Of a DNA stretch of 64,000 nucleotides, positions 7,245 to 17,255 are shown piece by piece. Origin of the DNA: an uncultured Psychroserpens sp. (GTDB taxonomy: Bacteria > Bacteroidota > Bacteroidia > Flavobacteriales > Flavobacteriaceae); assembly GCF_947492715.1 (NCBI RefSeq), contig NZ_CANLNS010000009.1, positions 1 to 64,000 on the forward strand. The letters are read 5' to 3'. Numbering within the stretch: position 1 is the first letter of the stretch; each line of letters begins with the position of its first letter. The notes under the pieces were generated by a model. The model searched no databases and had not been told where the DNA came from. It saw nothing but the letters and a program-made list of their open reading frames with translations. The translations under genes were made by a program, and so were the position numbers.

Positions 7245-9644
7245 TTAATTCTCTTCGGAAGTTTCATCTTCCTCTGGGATAATATTTATTGAAGGCTTTC
7301 GCATCACTTCCTTATTAGCAATGCTACGTTCAAGAGATAATAGTAATGACGGAAGTAAAAGTAAATTGGATAGCATAGCAAACAATAAGGTCGCAGATAC
7401 TAAGGCGCCCAGAGCCACAGTGCCTCCAAAACTTGATGTTGTAAATACGATAAAACCAAAGAACAATACTATAGAGGTGTAGAACATGCTCACACCTGTT
7501 TCACGTAATGCTCTATAGACCGATTTGCGTATTTTCCAATGGTTTGCTTGAAGTTCTTGTCTGTACTTCGCTAAAAAATGAATGGTATCATCAACAGATA
7601 TACCAAAGGCAATACTAAATACTAAGATTGTCGATGGTTTAATAGGAACGCCTAAATACCCCATTAATCCAGCTGTTATGACTAGTGGCAGTACGTTAGG
7701 GATTAATGAAACGATAATCATTCTAACAGATCTAAACATATAAGCCATGAATATTGAAATCAAAATAATGGCAAGCGACAACGATATGGCTAGGTTTTTC
7801 ACTAAGTATTTTGTGCCTTTCTGAAATACTAAAGCCTTTCCAGTCATGGTTACATTATAACGATCTTTGGGCTGAAATACCTTATCAATTTTATTCTGAA
7901 GATCTTCCTGAATACGCTCCATTTTATCAGTGCCAATATCTTTCATGAACGTCGTAATTCTGGCATATTGCCCAGTACTGTCTACAAAGTTTTTTAAGAG
8001 ATCAACATCTGAAGATGAGTTTTTAATATAGGAAGAAATAAAAAGTTGTTCTTGACTAGTAGGTAACTGATAGTATTTAGGGTTACCATTAGTGTAAGCT
8101 TGTTTGCTATATTTTACAAGGCTAACTACAGAAATTGGTCGAGATAGTTCTGGAGTTTCATCAATGAGGTCTTCAATTTGCTCCATTTTTTTCAGCGTAC
8201 TCAATTTCATAACCCCTTTTTTACGCTTGGTATCTATCATAATTTCAAGAGGCATAATTCCATTAAATTCCTCTTCAAAAAATCTAATGTCTTTAAAAAA
8301 AGCCTCTTCTTTTGGCATGTCTTCTATAAGACTACCCGAGATTTCTATTTTATATATTCCAATAATACTGGCAATAATAAGTACTAAAGACGTCACATAA
8401 ATGGCAATTTTTTGCTCTCTTACCATACGCTCAATCCAATTTACAAAACCACCAATCCAGCGTTTATTTAAATGTTCGAGGTGACGATCTTTTGGATAAG
8501 GTAAAAACGTATAAATTATTGGAATTACTAAGAGGCATAGTATAAAAATTGCAAGAATACTTAACGATGCAACAATACCAAACTCTTTCAAAAGTTTACT
8601 TTCAGTTAAAATAAAGGTTGCAAATCCAGATGCTGTAGTGACATTAGTCATGAGCGTTGCATTACCAATTTTCGTAATTACACGCTGTAAAGATTTTACC
8701 TTATTACCATGGAGTTTTACTTCATGCTGATATTTGTTAATAAGAAATATACAGTTAGGAATTCCAATAACGATAATTAATGGAGGTATTAATGCAGTAA
8801 GTACTGTAATCTCATAGTTTAGCAATCCTAAAATTCCAAATGTCCACATGACGCCCACGCAAACAACAATTAGCGAAATGAATGTTGCTCTAAAAGATCT
8901 AAAAAAGAAAAAGAAAATAAGTGAGGTAACACCTAACGCAAGCCCAATAAAAAGCCCGATTTCATCTACAATATTTTGAGAATTTAACGTACGTATGTAG
9001 GGCATACCTGAAATTCTTACATCCAGGTCGTTGGCATCTCTAAAGGCTTTGATTTTTTTATCTAGCGTGAGCATGATAAAATCTTTCCTTGCAGCCGTAT
9101 TTACGATGTCTTTTTTTAGATAAATAGCTGTTCTAATGGTTCCAGTCTCAGTATTAAAGAGGAAGTTGTCATAGAACGGATATTTTTCAAAAAGCTCAGT
9201 TTTTAATAGGTTAATTTGTTCTTGAGACGAAACAGAATCTTTGATAAAAGGAACAAGGTCAAACTTTTCGGCCTCATTATTTTTCAGAAGTTTTTGAAGG
9301 TCTTTAATAGACACTACGGTCTCTACTTCGTCATAGGCTTTAAAATCTTCAGAAAGTTGGTTCCAAGCATTTAACTTTTCAACGGTGAAAAGCGTAGAAT
9401 CTTTAACCCCCAGAACAATTAAGTTTCCTTCTTCTCCGAACACATCAAGAAACTTGTTGTAGGTTATATTAACCTCATGGTCATCAGGAAGTAAATTAGC
9501 TTCGGTATAGGTAAAACGCATGTTATTCCACTGCGAACTAAAGAAAATAGTAGCCAGAATAATGGTAATAAGAATACCAATTTTGTTTCGCAAAATTAGT
9601 CGCGCAACAACTTCCCAAAAATCCTTCGTAAACAATTTAAACAT
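7245..9644 (-). CDS. RND superfamily (MMPL-type) exporter
   Basis: A 799-residue inner-membrane protein with the duplicated RND layout: one N-terminal span, a large periplasmic loop (about 40-225), a block of five to six spans, a second loop (about 430-620) and a second block of spans. The second block contains FGISVDDTIHF, whose paired aspartates are typical proton-relay residues of this superfamily. The family (COG1033 type) moves lipids or hydrophobic compounds. The substrate cannot be read from sequence, and no partner adaptor or outer-membrane factor is adjacent. Confidence 0.85.
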   Translation of the reverse strand: MFKLFTKDFWEVVARLILRNKIGILITIILATIFFSSQWNNMRFTYTEANLLPDDHEVNITYNKFLDVFGEEGNLIVLGVKDSTLFTVEKLNAWNQLSEDFKAYDEVETVVSIKDLQKLLKNNEAEKFDLVPFIKDSVSSQEQINLLKTELFEKYPFYDNFLFNTETGTIRTAIYLKKDIVNTAARKDFIMLTLDKKIKAFRDANDLDVRISGMPYIRTLNSQNIVDEIGLFIGLALGVTSLIFFFFFRSFRATFISLIVVCVGVMWTFGILGLLNYEITVLTALIPPLIIVIGIPNCIFLINKYQHEVKLHGNKVKSLQRVITKIGNATLMTNVTTASGFATFILTESKLLKEFGIVASLSILAIFILCLLVIPIIYTFLPYPKDRHLEHLNKRWIGGFVNWIERMVREQKIAIYVTSLVLIIASIIGIYKIEISGSLIEDMPKEEAFFKDIRFFEEEFNGIMPLEIMIDTKRKKGVMKLSTLKKMEQIEDLIDETPELSRPISVVSLVKYSKQAYTNGNPKYYQLPTSQEQLFISSYIKNSSSDVDLLKNFVDSTGQYARITTFMKDIGTDKMERIQEDLQNKIDKVFQPKDRYNVTMTGKALVFQKGTKYLVKNLAISLSLAIILISIFMAYMFRSVRMIIVSLIPNVLPLVITAGLMGYLGVPIKPSTILVFSIAFGISVDDTIHFLAKYRQELQANHWKIRKSVYRALRETGVSMFYTSIVLFFGFIVFTTSSFGGTVALGALVSATLLFAMLSNLLLLPSLLLSLERSIANKEVMRKPSINIIPEEDETSEEN

Positions 9645-9663
9645 GTGCTTTATAAAAGAAGCG

Positions 9664-9671
9664 CAAAGTTA
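9664..9671 (-). promoter_or_regulatory. -7 box of the RND exporter gene
   Basis: Minus-strand TAACTTTG, an exact TAnnTTTG, 19 bases before the ATG at 9644. No TTG at the expected -33 distance. Confidence 0.45.
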
Positions 9672-9816
9672 GGAAAAACCTAGTGATTGTGTGTAAAAAA
9701 TAAGATTTATTAACACTCCTTTTTTTTTTGAAAATATCTAGAAATATTATTCTGGATTTAACATTTCGATATTAGAATAATAGTGTAAATATCTATAACT
9801 TGAAATAAAAATTAAA

Positions 9817-12549
9817 TTGTATAGGGTTTACTTTTATAAATCACGGATTTTAGTGTTGTTTTTACTGTTGCTCACAACGAATTTGTTGGCGCAAACCAGT
9901 AAATCATACACGCATAATTCGTTGGCAGAAAAAGTTTACTTACAACTAGATAATACCGTTTACACCACTGACAAAACCATATGGTTTAAAGCTATTCTCA
10001 TTAATGCTGGAACTCATCAGACAGCTTATTCCAGTGGTGTTTTATACGTTGACTTAATAGATTCAAAACAGCACATTGTTAATTCTAAACTCATTAAAAT
10101 TAAAGATGGTATAGGTAATGGTCATTTTGAATTAGATAGAAGCTATAAGCCAGGAATGTATTTGATTAGAGCTTATACCGAATGGAATAAAAATTTCAAT
10201 TCAGATTTTATTTATGAAAGGGAAATTCAAATATTTTCTGAAAATAAAAACGATAAGTATCATAAGCCAATTGAAAATATTAGACGAGTAGATAGTCATG
10301 CCATCACTCAAAGGTTTAAAGCCAATTTGTATCCAAAGCTAATTGACCCAGAGCATAAGAAAAATTTAATGGTTTTTGTAGCTCAAGATGGTCAAGTAGA
10401 TACGCTTGTTTCAAAGAGAGGTAAAGACGATAGCTATGTTTTAGAATATGAAATTTCAAATCAATCCAAGCATGTAGAGTTAAGTTTTTTAACTGATAAT
10501 AAACGTTCATATACAACGACGTTTTCAACACAATTAGGCTTTATAGATTTACAATTTTTTCCTGAAAGTGGAAACCTTATAAGTGGTTTGTCCAATAGAG
10601 TAGGTTTCAAGGCAATTGGAGCAGACGGTAGAGGTGTTTTTGTTGAAGGACATGTTTTGAATGAAACTAATGAAATTATAACATCCTTTAAGAGCAACAC
10701 GTTGGGAATGGGAAGTTTTATGTTGGACAACGTAGATAGCGCTACACAATATAAGGTGCAACTCAAGTCCGATAATAATGTTTTAGAAAACGTATATTAT
10801 TTACCACCAGCTGTGCAATTAGGTTATCTGATAAACGTGATTTCTAAAAACGATAAAATCTATGTAGCCGCTAAAACTAACATTAAAGGCAACAATTCAA
10901 TAGTTTTGAAAGGAATGTCTCGCGGGTTTGAGTATTTGAAACAAGAGGCTACTTTAATTAATGGTAGTTTTATTTATGTATTTCCAAAGGCATTATTTCC
11001 TGAAGGTATTATTGCTTTTACATTGTTTGATAATACAAATGTACCTGTGGCAGAACGTTTGTTTTTCAATCATGATATAAGTAAACGGCTAATGGTTAAT
11101 GCGACATTTGAACAAAAAAGTAGATACCAGAGAGATAAAATAGATTTAAGTATTTCCACTCAAATACCAGATAAAATTTCTGTTGGTGCCAATGTCTCGG
11201 TGTTAGTTTTAAATAAAGAAAACCTAGATAGTAACCATCAAAATATACGATCTTATTTTTTATTGAGTTCTGATTTGAAAGGCCCTATAGAAAATCCAGG
11301 ATTCTATTTTCAGGATGGGCACATTGAAGATATTGATTTTTTGATGTTAACTCAGGGCTGGCGCAGATACAAATACCATGACGCTATAAGGAAATTGAAT
11401 TATAAACTCGAAAAAAACTTAAATGTTTCTGGAATAGTAACGCCTAAAAACTCCAAAAATAAAAACAGTCCTATTGAATTGATGTTAATGACTTTTGATA
11501 AACAACGCTCGGTTTATACAACAGATGTTGTGGCTCCTGGAAGTTTTGAGTTTCAACTAAATGATATATACGGAAAGGAGCAGGAAATTGTAATTCAAGC
11601 TCTTGATAATACCGAAACAGATAAGAGTGATTATAATATAACTTTAAATAAGAAAACAGAACTTCCAGTTGACTTTGTTATAAATACTATAAGTGGAGTC
11701 AAGGATAGTTTAGTGCAAAAGATTGTAGAAAAAAATAGAGAATTTAAAAGCAAACAAGAACAATACTACTTTAATACGTTTGGCACAACCAAATTAGATG
11801 AAATTGTTATCAATGGCTATAAGATGACACCCATGAGAAAAAAGATGGCTGACAATTATGGAAACCCAAATGCGGTAATTGACGGCAAAGCTCTAAGAGC
11901 AGCAGAAAGCGAACTATCAACAGGTCTTTTTAGTGTGCTTTTTAGTAGTAGTTTCAGAGATAAGATTATTATCACCAGAGGCGTTACAGGAGATCTCAGT
12001 GCAAAAACAGCTAAAGGAGGAAGAGGTCATGTGACCTTATTTGTTGTAGATGGAGAGCCAGTGACCGAAGTCAATATGCCAATGCTTCAATATTTGTTGG
12101 TAGATGAGATTACGAGTGTTGAGGTTATTAATAATGCAAAAAAATTAAAAAAATTATACAGCATTGTCATGTCTGCACCTCCTCCACAAGGTCGTTTTGA
12201 GGGCAGTATTATAGCCATTTATACGCGTTCTGGTAGAGGTTTATTTGGTGCTATTAGAACTTCAGAAGAGAAATTAGAGTTAAATGCGATACCTGTGTTT
12301 TCTATTGAAAAAGAATTTTATGTGCCTAAACACGATTCTAATCATGTCTATGATTTGTCTGTTCCTGATTTTCGATCTACGATATTCTGGGAACCACAGT
12401 TAATAATAGATGATAAAGGAGTCCAAAATCTTAGTTATTATCATTCAGATAATGTAGGAACATTTCAAATTATTATCGAAGCCATTTCTAAAACAGGCGA
12501 AATAGGATATCAGGTCCTTAGTTATACTGTCGAAGAGCGCACTAATTGA
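9817..12549 (+). CDS. Secreted protein with TonB-receptor-type plug domain, no barrel
   Basis: A 910-residue exported protein. The signal peptide ends LLTTNLLAQ at about residue 26. The next ~600 residues are beta-rich repeats of macroglobulin/MG2 character (KVYLQLDNTVYTTDKTIWFKA near 38-58). At about 650-800 comes a plug-like domain (LDEIVINGY, FVVDGEPV, ITSVEVI). The C-terminal part lacks the long barrel of a true TonB-dependent receptor. The only usable start before the signal peptide is TTG at 9817, because an in-frame TAA lies 21 bases upstream. A role in surface presentation is inferred. It ends one base from the convergent gene. Confidence 0.75.
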   Translation: MYRVYFYKSRILVLFLLLLTTNLLAQTSKSYTHNSLAEKVYLQLDNTVYTTDKTIWFKAILINAGTHQTAYSSGVLYVDLIDSKQHIVNSKLIKIKDGIGNGHFELDRSYKPGMYLIRAYTEWNKNFNSDFIYEREIQIFSENKNDKYHKPIENIRRVDSHAITQRFKANLYPKLIDPEHKKNLMVFVAQDGQVDTLVSKRGKDDSYVLEYEISNQSKHVELSFLTDNKRSYTTTFSTQLGFIDLQFFPESGNLISGLSNRVGFKAIGADGRGVFVEGHVLNETNEIITSFKSNTLGMGSFMLDNVDSATQYKVQLKSDNNVLENVYYLPPAVQLGYLINVISKNDKIYVAAKTNIKGNNSIVLKGMSRGFEYLKQEATLINGSFIYVFPKALFPEGIIAFTLFDNTNVPVAERLFFNHDISKRLMVNATFEQKSRYQRDKIDLSISTQIPDKISVGANVSVLVLNKENLDSNHQNIRSYFLLSSDLKGPIENPGFYFQDGHIEDIDFLMLTQGWRRYKYHDAIRKLNYKLEKNLNVSGIVTPKNSKNKNSPIELMLMTFDKQRSVYTTDVVAPGSFEFQLNDIYGKEQEIVIQALDNTETDKSDYNITLNKKTELPVDFVINTISGVKDSLVQKIVEKNREFKSKQEQYYFNTFGTTKLDEIVINGYKMTPMRKKMADNYGNPNAVIDGKALRAAESELSTGLFSVLFSSSFRDKIIITRGVTGDLSAKTAKGGRGHVTLFVVDGEPVTEVNMPMLQYLLVDEITSVEVINNAKKLKKLYSIVMSAPPPQGRFEGSIIAIYTRSGRGLFGAIRTSEEKLELNAIPVFSIEKEFYVPKHDSNHVYDLSVPDFRSTIFWEPQLIIDDKGVQNLSYYHSDNVGTFQIIIEAISKTGEIGYQVLSYTVEERTN

Positions 12550-12550
12550 T

Positions 12551-13828
12551 CTATAGACTCACATTAAAGGTGAACTTGGCTGCAAAATTATCGGCCCATG
12601 ATGGCAGGTGATATCCGCCATAACGATACGCGAAACTTAAACCAAAACCAAAGAGTAGTTTGTTAAGTTCTATTCCTGCTTCAGAGTATCCTTTAGATAA
12701 CGTATTAAATTCGATACTTTCATGACGATTAATGTTTTTCATGTCACCAATAGCAAATCTAGAAATAAGGACGAGTTGTGGTCTATAGCGTTCAGTAATT
12801 TTAAAAGGCCGGACAAAGTGTTTTAGTTGCAGTGTGGTAAAACGATCAGAAAAGAACTCATTAAAATACATCGTTTCAAAACTGTTGATTCCTGCTACCG
12901 AAAAGCGTTGTAGAACGGTTTCTTTGGTAATATTATTTGGGTAGGCATGATATAGATGTGTTAAAGGTGTGTTGCCTAAAGCAAGTCCAGATGTTAAAAT
13001 AGCTTCGGTAAATACCTTGTCGTTAAAAATAAAGCGATGTACTGTTCTAAAATCGGTTTTAAAAAAATTAAAATCTCCTTTAAGAACATTCCTAAAACCT
13101 TGAGTGAATTGAAGTGAAAATTTCGGATAGCCACTTTTAACTTCTTTTACTTGACCATTGTCTTTTTCAAAATCACTAAATGGGCTCCATTGTAAGGATA
13201 CTTTCGCTGTACTTAAATCAAAGGTCTCATAAGATGTATCGTCAATTGTATAGAAATAGTTGTAGGTTGGGTTTATTTTACTAATTGCAAATTGGGTTTC
13301 AGATAACAAATGATTTGAGAACTGATGTTCAACAGAAATAGATTTTGTTATGTGCTTATGGAAGAGGTCAATATTAAGTAATCTTGGTTCAAAAAAGGAG
13401 AAAAAACGTTTATCGGTTAAAAACGTAGAACTGCCCGTTTCTTGAAGGTCATCGATATATGTTAAGTTAATCCATGTATTTGTCGCTTCATTTACTCTAA
13501 ATCCGCCACCAATTTTATACTTGAAACGATGATCTCTAAAACCATAAACAACATAGCTGTTTATGCGATATTTTTTAGAAAAGCCACTATTTGTTTCACC
13601 ACCTAAACCAGTTCTAAATCCTTCATATTGATTAAATTTTATAAGATATTTTAGATCTATGTTGAGGAATTTAGTTGGAAAAAATCCGTTACCTAGTTGC
13701 TTTAAGAATTCTCTTTTATTTAAAGAATCATTTTGAACCTTGGTCGAATCGTTTTCTGGAATTGGATGTTGTGAATATAATGCACAAGTAAAGAGCATAA
13801 ATAAAATTAAGCAATAAGTCTTATGCAT
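12551..13828 (-). CDS. DUF5686-type outer-membrane barrel protein, short form
   Basis: A 425-residue protein with a signal peptide (MHKTYCLILFMLFTCALYSQ) and repeated amphipathic strands ending in FAAKFTFNVSL, as expected for a C-terminal barrel strand. Features such as GFRTGLGGETNSGFSKKYRINSYVVYGFRDHRFKYKIGGG match the barrel half of DUF5686 proteins. Those are usually about twice as long and start with a carboxypeptidase-like regulatory domain that is absent here. No frameshift or remnant of the missing half is visible upstream, so it appears to be a genuine short form. Confidence 0.7.
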   Translation of the reverse strand: MHKTYCLILFMLFTCALYSQHPIPENDSTKVQNDSLNKREFLKQLGNGFFPTKFLNIDLKYLIKFNQYEGFRTGLGGETNSGFSKKYRINSYVVYGFRDHRFKYKIGGGFRVNEATNTWINLTYIDDLQETGSSTFLTDKRFFSFFEPRLLNIDLFHKHITKSISVEHQFSNHLLSETQFAISKINPTYNYFYTIDDTSYETFDLSTAKVSLQWSPFSDFEKDNGQVKEVKSGYPKFSLQFTQGFRNVLKGDFNFFKTDFRTVHRFIFNDKVFTEAILTSGLALGNTPLTHLYHAYPNNITKETVLQRFSVAGINSFETMYFNEFFSDRFTTLQLKHFVRPFKITERYRPQLVLISRFAIGDMKNINRHESIEFNTLSKGYSEAGIELNKLLFGFGLSFAYRYGGYHLPSWADNFAAKFTFNVSL

Positions 13829-13856
13829 GTAATGATGAATAAATTTAAATTAATAA

Positions 13857-13885
13857 AAAAAGCGACGTTAGGTTAGTCGCTTTTT
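13857..13885 (-). terminator. Terminator of frr
   Basis: Arms AAAAAGCGAC and GTCGCTTTTT around a 9-base loop, symmetric in A/T tails. It lies 5 bases after the frr stop on the minus strand and 28 bases before the next gene. Confidence 0.85.
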
Positions 13886-13890
13886 GAGTT

Positions 13891-14448
13891 TTATACTGTC
13901 ATGATTTCATTTTCCTTGACTTCAAACGTATTGTCTGCTTGTTTAACGAATTTGTCTGTCATTTGTTGTATATCAATTTCGGCATTTTTTTTCTGATCTT
14001 CAGAAACATCATCAAGTCCCTTAATCTCATTATTGGCATCTTTACGCGCATTTCTAATACCTACTTTTGCATCTTCAGCTTCTGCTTTTGCTTGTTTTGA
14101 TAATTCACGTCTACGCTCCTCTGTTAAAGGAGGAACATTGATAATGATACTTTCACCATTACTCATTGGGTTAAATCCTAAGTTGGCGATCATAATGCCA
14201 CGTTCAATTTCTTGAAGCATACTTTTCTCCCAAGGTTGAACAGTAATTGTTCTACCATCGGGTGTATTAACATTAGCCACCTGACTTAAAGGTGTTTGTG
14301 CACCATAATAATCTACTGTAACACTTCCCAACATGGCAGGACTTGCTTTTCCAGCTCGAATATTACCAAATTGCTTTTCCAGATGCTTAATAGCATTATC
14401 CATAGCTTCTTGAGCCGTATCTAATATAAATTTTATGTCTTCGTTCAT
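13891..14448 (-). CDS. frr: Ribosome recycling factor
   Basis: Splits post-termination ribosomes together with EF-G. The 185-residue protein shows the standard family pattern: an N-terminal helix with LEKQFGNIRAGKASPAML, the central small domain (YYGAQTPLSQVANVNTPDGRTI), and the C-terminal helical hairpin with PPLTEERRRELSKQAK. It lies 49 bases after pyrH on the same strand, the usual pyrH-frr order, and a terminator follows. Confidence 0.97.
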   Translation of the reverse strand: MNEDIKFILDTAQEAMDNAIKHLEKQFGNIRAGKASPAMLGSVTVDYYGAQTPLSQVANVNTPDGRTITVQPWEKSMLQEIERGIMIANLGFNPMSNGESIIINVPPLTEERRRELSKQAKAEAEDAKVGIRNARKDANNEIKGLDDVSEDQKKNAEIDIQQMTDKFVKQADNTFEVKENEIMTV

Positions 14449-14497
14449 AATTTAAAAACTTTAATCTGTAAAAGGCTTAACAAAAAATGAGCCAAAA

Positions 14498-15205
14498 TTA
14501 TAAATTAACTTTAGTACCAATATTTTCTCCAGAAACTACTTTAAGTAAATTCCCTTTTTTATTCATATCAAAAACGATGATCGGTAATTTGTTTTCCTGA
14601 CTTAATGTAAAAGCTGTTGTGTCCATAACTTTAAGTCCTTTTCTCAATACATCATCAAAGGTAATGTGATCAAACTTTATTGCATCTGCATTTTTTTCTG
14701 GATCGTCATTATAAATACCATCTACGCGAGTTCCTTTTAAAATAACATCAGCTTCAATTTCAATTGCGCGTAAAACAGCTGCCGAATCTGTCGTAAAATA
14801 TGGATTTCCTGTTCCTCCACCAAAAATCACAACACGACCTTTATTGAGGTGACTCATTGCTTTTCTTCTAATAAAAGGCTCAGCAACCTCGTTGATTTTA
14901 ATAGCCGTTTGTAGGCGTGTTTTTACGCCAGCATCCTCCAATGCATTTTGTAAAGCCAAACCATTAATAACGGTAGCAAGCATTCCCATATGATCACCTT
15001 GAACGCGATCCATGCCATTCATTGCGCCAGCAACACCTCTAAAAATATTTCCACCACCAATAACAATGGCAACTTCAACATCTAAGTCTGTTATTTCTTT
15101 GATATCTTTGGCATATTCTGCTAAGCGTTCGGGGTCAATACCATATTGACGAGAGCCCATAAGAGCTTCACCAGATAATTTAAGTAGGATTCTTTTGTAC
15201 TTCAT
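14498..15205 (-). CDS. pyrH: UMP kinase
   Basis: Phosphorylates UMP to UDP in pyrimidine nucleotide synthesis. The 235-residue protein belongs to the amino-acid-kinase fold, with [11 protein letters not shown] at the N-terminus (phosphate binding), [10 protein letters not shown] (about 47-56), and a C-terminal region with [19 protein letters not shown]. It has its own -7 box and is separated from tsf by a strong terminator, so pyrH-frr forms a transcription unit distinct from the ribosomal genes upstream. Confidence 0.97.
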   Translation of the reverse strand: MKYKRILLKLSGEALMGSRQYGIDPERLAEYAKDIKEITDLDVEVAIVIGGGNIFRGVAGAMNGMDRVQGDHMGMLATVINGLALQNALEDAGVKTRLQTAIKINEVAEPFIRRKAMSHLNKGRVVIFGGGTGNPYFTTDSAAVLRAIEIEADVILKGTRVDGIYNDDPEKNADAIKFDHITFDDVLRKGLKVMDTTAFTLSQENKLPIIVFDMNKKGNLLKVVSGENIGTKVNL

Positions 15206-15225
15206 TATTTACATTGAAAGTTTAG

Positions 15226-15233
15226 CAAATATA
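15226..15233 (-). promoter_or_regulatory. -7 box of pyrH
   Basis: Minus-strand TATATTTG, an exact match to TAnnTTTG, 20 bases before the pyrH ATG. The predicted leader is about 14 bases. No -33 TTG is visible. Confidence 0.5.
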
Positions 15234-15277
15234 ATCATTATCTTTTTTTAGTAAAGTAGAAACTTATAAATAAAAAA

Positions 15278-15308
15278 AACCACTACTCTGTGTTAAAGTG
15301 TAGTGGTT
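15278..15308 (-). terminator. Terminator of the rpsB-tsf unit
   Basis: A 9-bp stem AACCACTAC / GTAGTGGTT with a 13-base loop and A/T tails on both sides. It lies 33 bases after the tsf stop, and separates tsf from pyrH. Confidence 0.9.
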
Positions 15309-15341
15309 TTTTTATGAGGTTCTTGTTTTTCTAGGAATAAA

Positions 15342-16316
15342 TTATCCTACTGTAGCACGTTTAAATCCAGTAACAGAAACGTCACCATAAGATTCAACAT
15401 ACTGAGCAACAGTTTTCTTTTCGTCTTTAATAAACTTTTGATCTAATAAACATTGTTCTTGATCTAAAGTCGTGTTATCAGAAATAAAACGCTCCATTTT
15501 ACCTGGTAAGATTCTATCCCAGATTTGTTCTGGTTTACCTTCTGCTTTCAATTCTGCTTTTGCAGCTTCTTCAGCTTGTGCTAAAACTTCAGGAGTTAAC
15601 TGAGCCATAGAGATGTACTGTGGTACATTCTTTAAAGTCTTACCTAAACGTCCTAATTCAATATTATCTTTTTCGATAACAGCAATTCTAGCTTCAGTTT
15701 CAGAAGCAACATATGCAGGATCAAAATCTTTATAAGATAATGTTGTAGCTCCCATTGAAGCAACTTGCATAGCAACATCTTTAACTAATACCTCTACATT
15801 GTCAACCTTTGCAGATAATCCTACTAAGGCAGCAATCTTGTTGATATGAACATACTGTCCAACGTAAGGTGCATCTAATTTTTCAAATGCTGTAATGTCT
15901 AATTTCTCTCCAATAACTCCAGTTTGTTCTGTTAACTTTTCTGCAACAGTCATTCCTCCAAAGTCAGCAGCTAAAAATTCTTCTTTAGTATTGTAGTTTA
16001 ATGCAACATCTGCCAATTCGTTAGCTAATGCTACGAAATTTTCGTTTTTTCCAACGAAATCAGTTTCACATCCTAATACGATAGCAACACCTGATGTGTT
16101 GTCTGCATTAATTTTTGCGATTGCAGCACCTTCAGATGAATCTCTATCAGCTCTTTTTTCTGCAACTTTTTGTCCTTTTTTACGAAGTACTTCAATGGCT
16201 TTGTCAAAATCGCCTCCAGCTTCAACTAAGGCTTTTTTACAATCCATCATACCAGCTCCGGTAGCTTGTCTTAATTTATTTACTTCTGCAGCTGTAATTT
16301 TTACAGTATTTTCCAT
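15342..16316 (-). CDS. tsf: Elongation factor Ts
   Basis: Nucleotide exchange factor for EF-Tu. The 324-residue protein has the N-terminal UBA-like module (LRQATGAGMMDCKKALVEAGGDFDKA) and the TDFVGKNENF motif that contacts EF-Tu (CETDFVG, about 79-85). The C-terminal subdomains are somewhat longer than in E. coli (283 residues), as usual in Bacteroidota. It follows rpsB on the minus strand but is separated from it by a 13-bp hairpin that could tune its expression. Confidence 0.97.
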   Translation of the reverse strand: MENTVKITAAEVNKLRQATGAGMMDCKKALVEAGGDFDKAIEVLRKKGQKVAEKRADRDSSEGAAIAKINADNTSGVAIVLGCETDFVGKNENFVALANELADVALNYNTKEEFLAADFGGMTVAEKLTEQTGVIGEKLDITAFEKLDAPYVGQYVHINKIAALVGLSAKVDNVEVLVKDVAMQVASMGATTLSYKDFDPAYVASETEARIAVIEKDNIELGRLGKTLKNVPQYISMAQLTPEVLAQAEEAAKAELKAEGKPEQIWDRILPGKMERFISDNTTLDQEQCLLDQKFIKDEKKTVAQYVESYGDVSVTGFKRATVG

Positions 16317-16335
16317 TGTTTATAAAAATTTAAAA

Positions 16336-16380
16336 AAGTCGTTTAATTTATATTTCCTAATGAAAACAATTAAACGACTT
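16336..16380 (-). terminator. Hairpin between rpsB and tsf
   Basis: Perfect 13-bp arms AAGTCGTTTAATT (16336-16348) and AATTAAACGACTT (16368-16380) with a 19-base loop. On the minus strand a run of T follows directly, so it has the form of an intrinsic terminator placed between two genes normally co-transcribed. No -7 box is found in the gap, so partial read-through is the likely way tsf is expressed. It could also be a processing or attenuation site. Confidence 0.7.
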
Positions 16381-16404
16381 AATTATATTGTGTAATTGTT
16401 TTAT

Positions 16405-17229
16405 TTATTCTTCTTCGTTAGCGGCAACTGGTGCAGCTACTTTTGGTTCGGCTTTTTTCTCAGCCTTTTTCTCAACTTTTACTTCTTTTTTTGCTGCTGG
16501 TGCTTTGTCGTTTTTAGCAGCATCTCTTTCTGCTTTGTCAGATTTTCTTTCAGCTAAACCATCTGCAACTGCCGACGTTACTACTGATAAAATTTTGTTG
16601 ATTGACTTTGACGCATCATCATTAGCAGGAATCAAGTAATCTACTTCACGAGGATCAGAGTTTGTATCTACCATTGCGAAGATTGGAATGTTTAATTTCT
16701 GTGCTTCTTTGATAGCAATGTGCTCACGCTTGATATCTACAACAAATAAAGCACCTGGTAAACGTGTCATGTCAGAGATAGAACCTAAGTTCTTTTCTAA
16801 TTTTGCTCTTTGACGATCTACTTGTAAACGCTCTTTTTTAGATAATGAGTTGAATGTTCCATCTTTCTTCATACGATCAATCATAGCCATTTTTTTAACG
16901 GCTTTTCTAATTGTAACGAAGTTAGTTAACATTCCACCTGGCCATCTTTCTGTAATGTAAGGCATGTTTACAGCGCCTGCTTTTTCAGCAACGATGTCTT
17001 TAGCTTGCTTTTTTGTAGCAACAAATAAGATTTTCTTTCCAGAAGCTGCAATCTTGTGAAGGGCTTCAGAAGTTTCTTCAATTTTTGCTGCTGTTTTGTA
17101 AAGGTTGATGATATGGATACCGTTACGTTCCATATAAATGTAAGGAGCCATGTTTGGATCCCATTTTCTTGTCAAGTGACCAAAGTGTACACCTGCTTCA
17201 AGTAAGTCTTTTACTTCTACTTTTTCCAT
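16405..17229 (-). CDS. rpsB: 30S ribosomal protein S2
   Basis: A 274-residue small-subunit protein. The core (1-225) has [28 protein letters not shown] near the N-terminus, and later [23 protein letters not shown] and [25 protein letters not shown], all diagnostic of S2. The last ~45 residues are a low-complexity Lys/Ala/Glu tail, common in Bacteroidota S2. The leader between rpsI and rpsB is 231 bases and carries several hairpins, suggesting post-transcriptional control. Confidence 0.97.
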   Translation of the reverse strand: MEKVEVKDLLEAGVHFGHLTRKWDPNMAPYIYMERNGIHIINLYKTAAKIEETSEALHKIAASGKKILFVATKKQAKDIVAEKAGAVNMPYITERWPGGMLTNFVTIRKAVKKMAMIDRMKKDGTFNSLSKKERLQVDRQRAKLEKNLGSISDMTRLPGALFVVDIKREHIAIKEAQKLNIPIFAMVDTNSDPREVDYLIPANDDASKSINKILSVVTSAVADGLAERKSDKAERDAAKNDKAPAAKKEVKVEKKAEKKAEPKVAAPVAANEEE

Positions 17230-17255
17230 TTTGTAATAGTTTACGTTCTGTTAAA

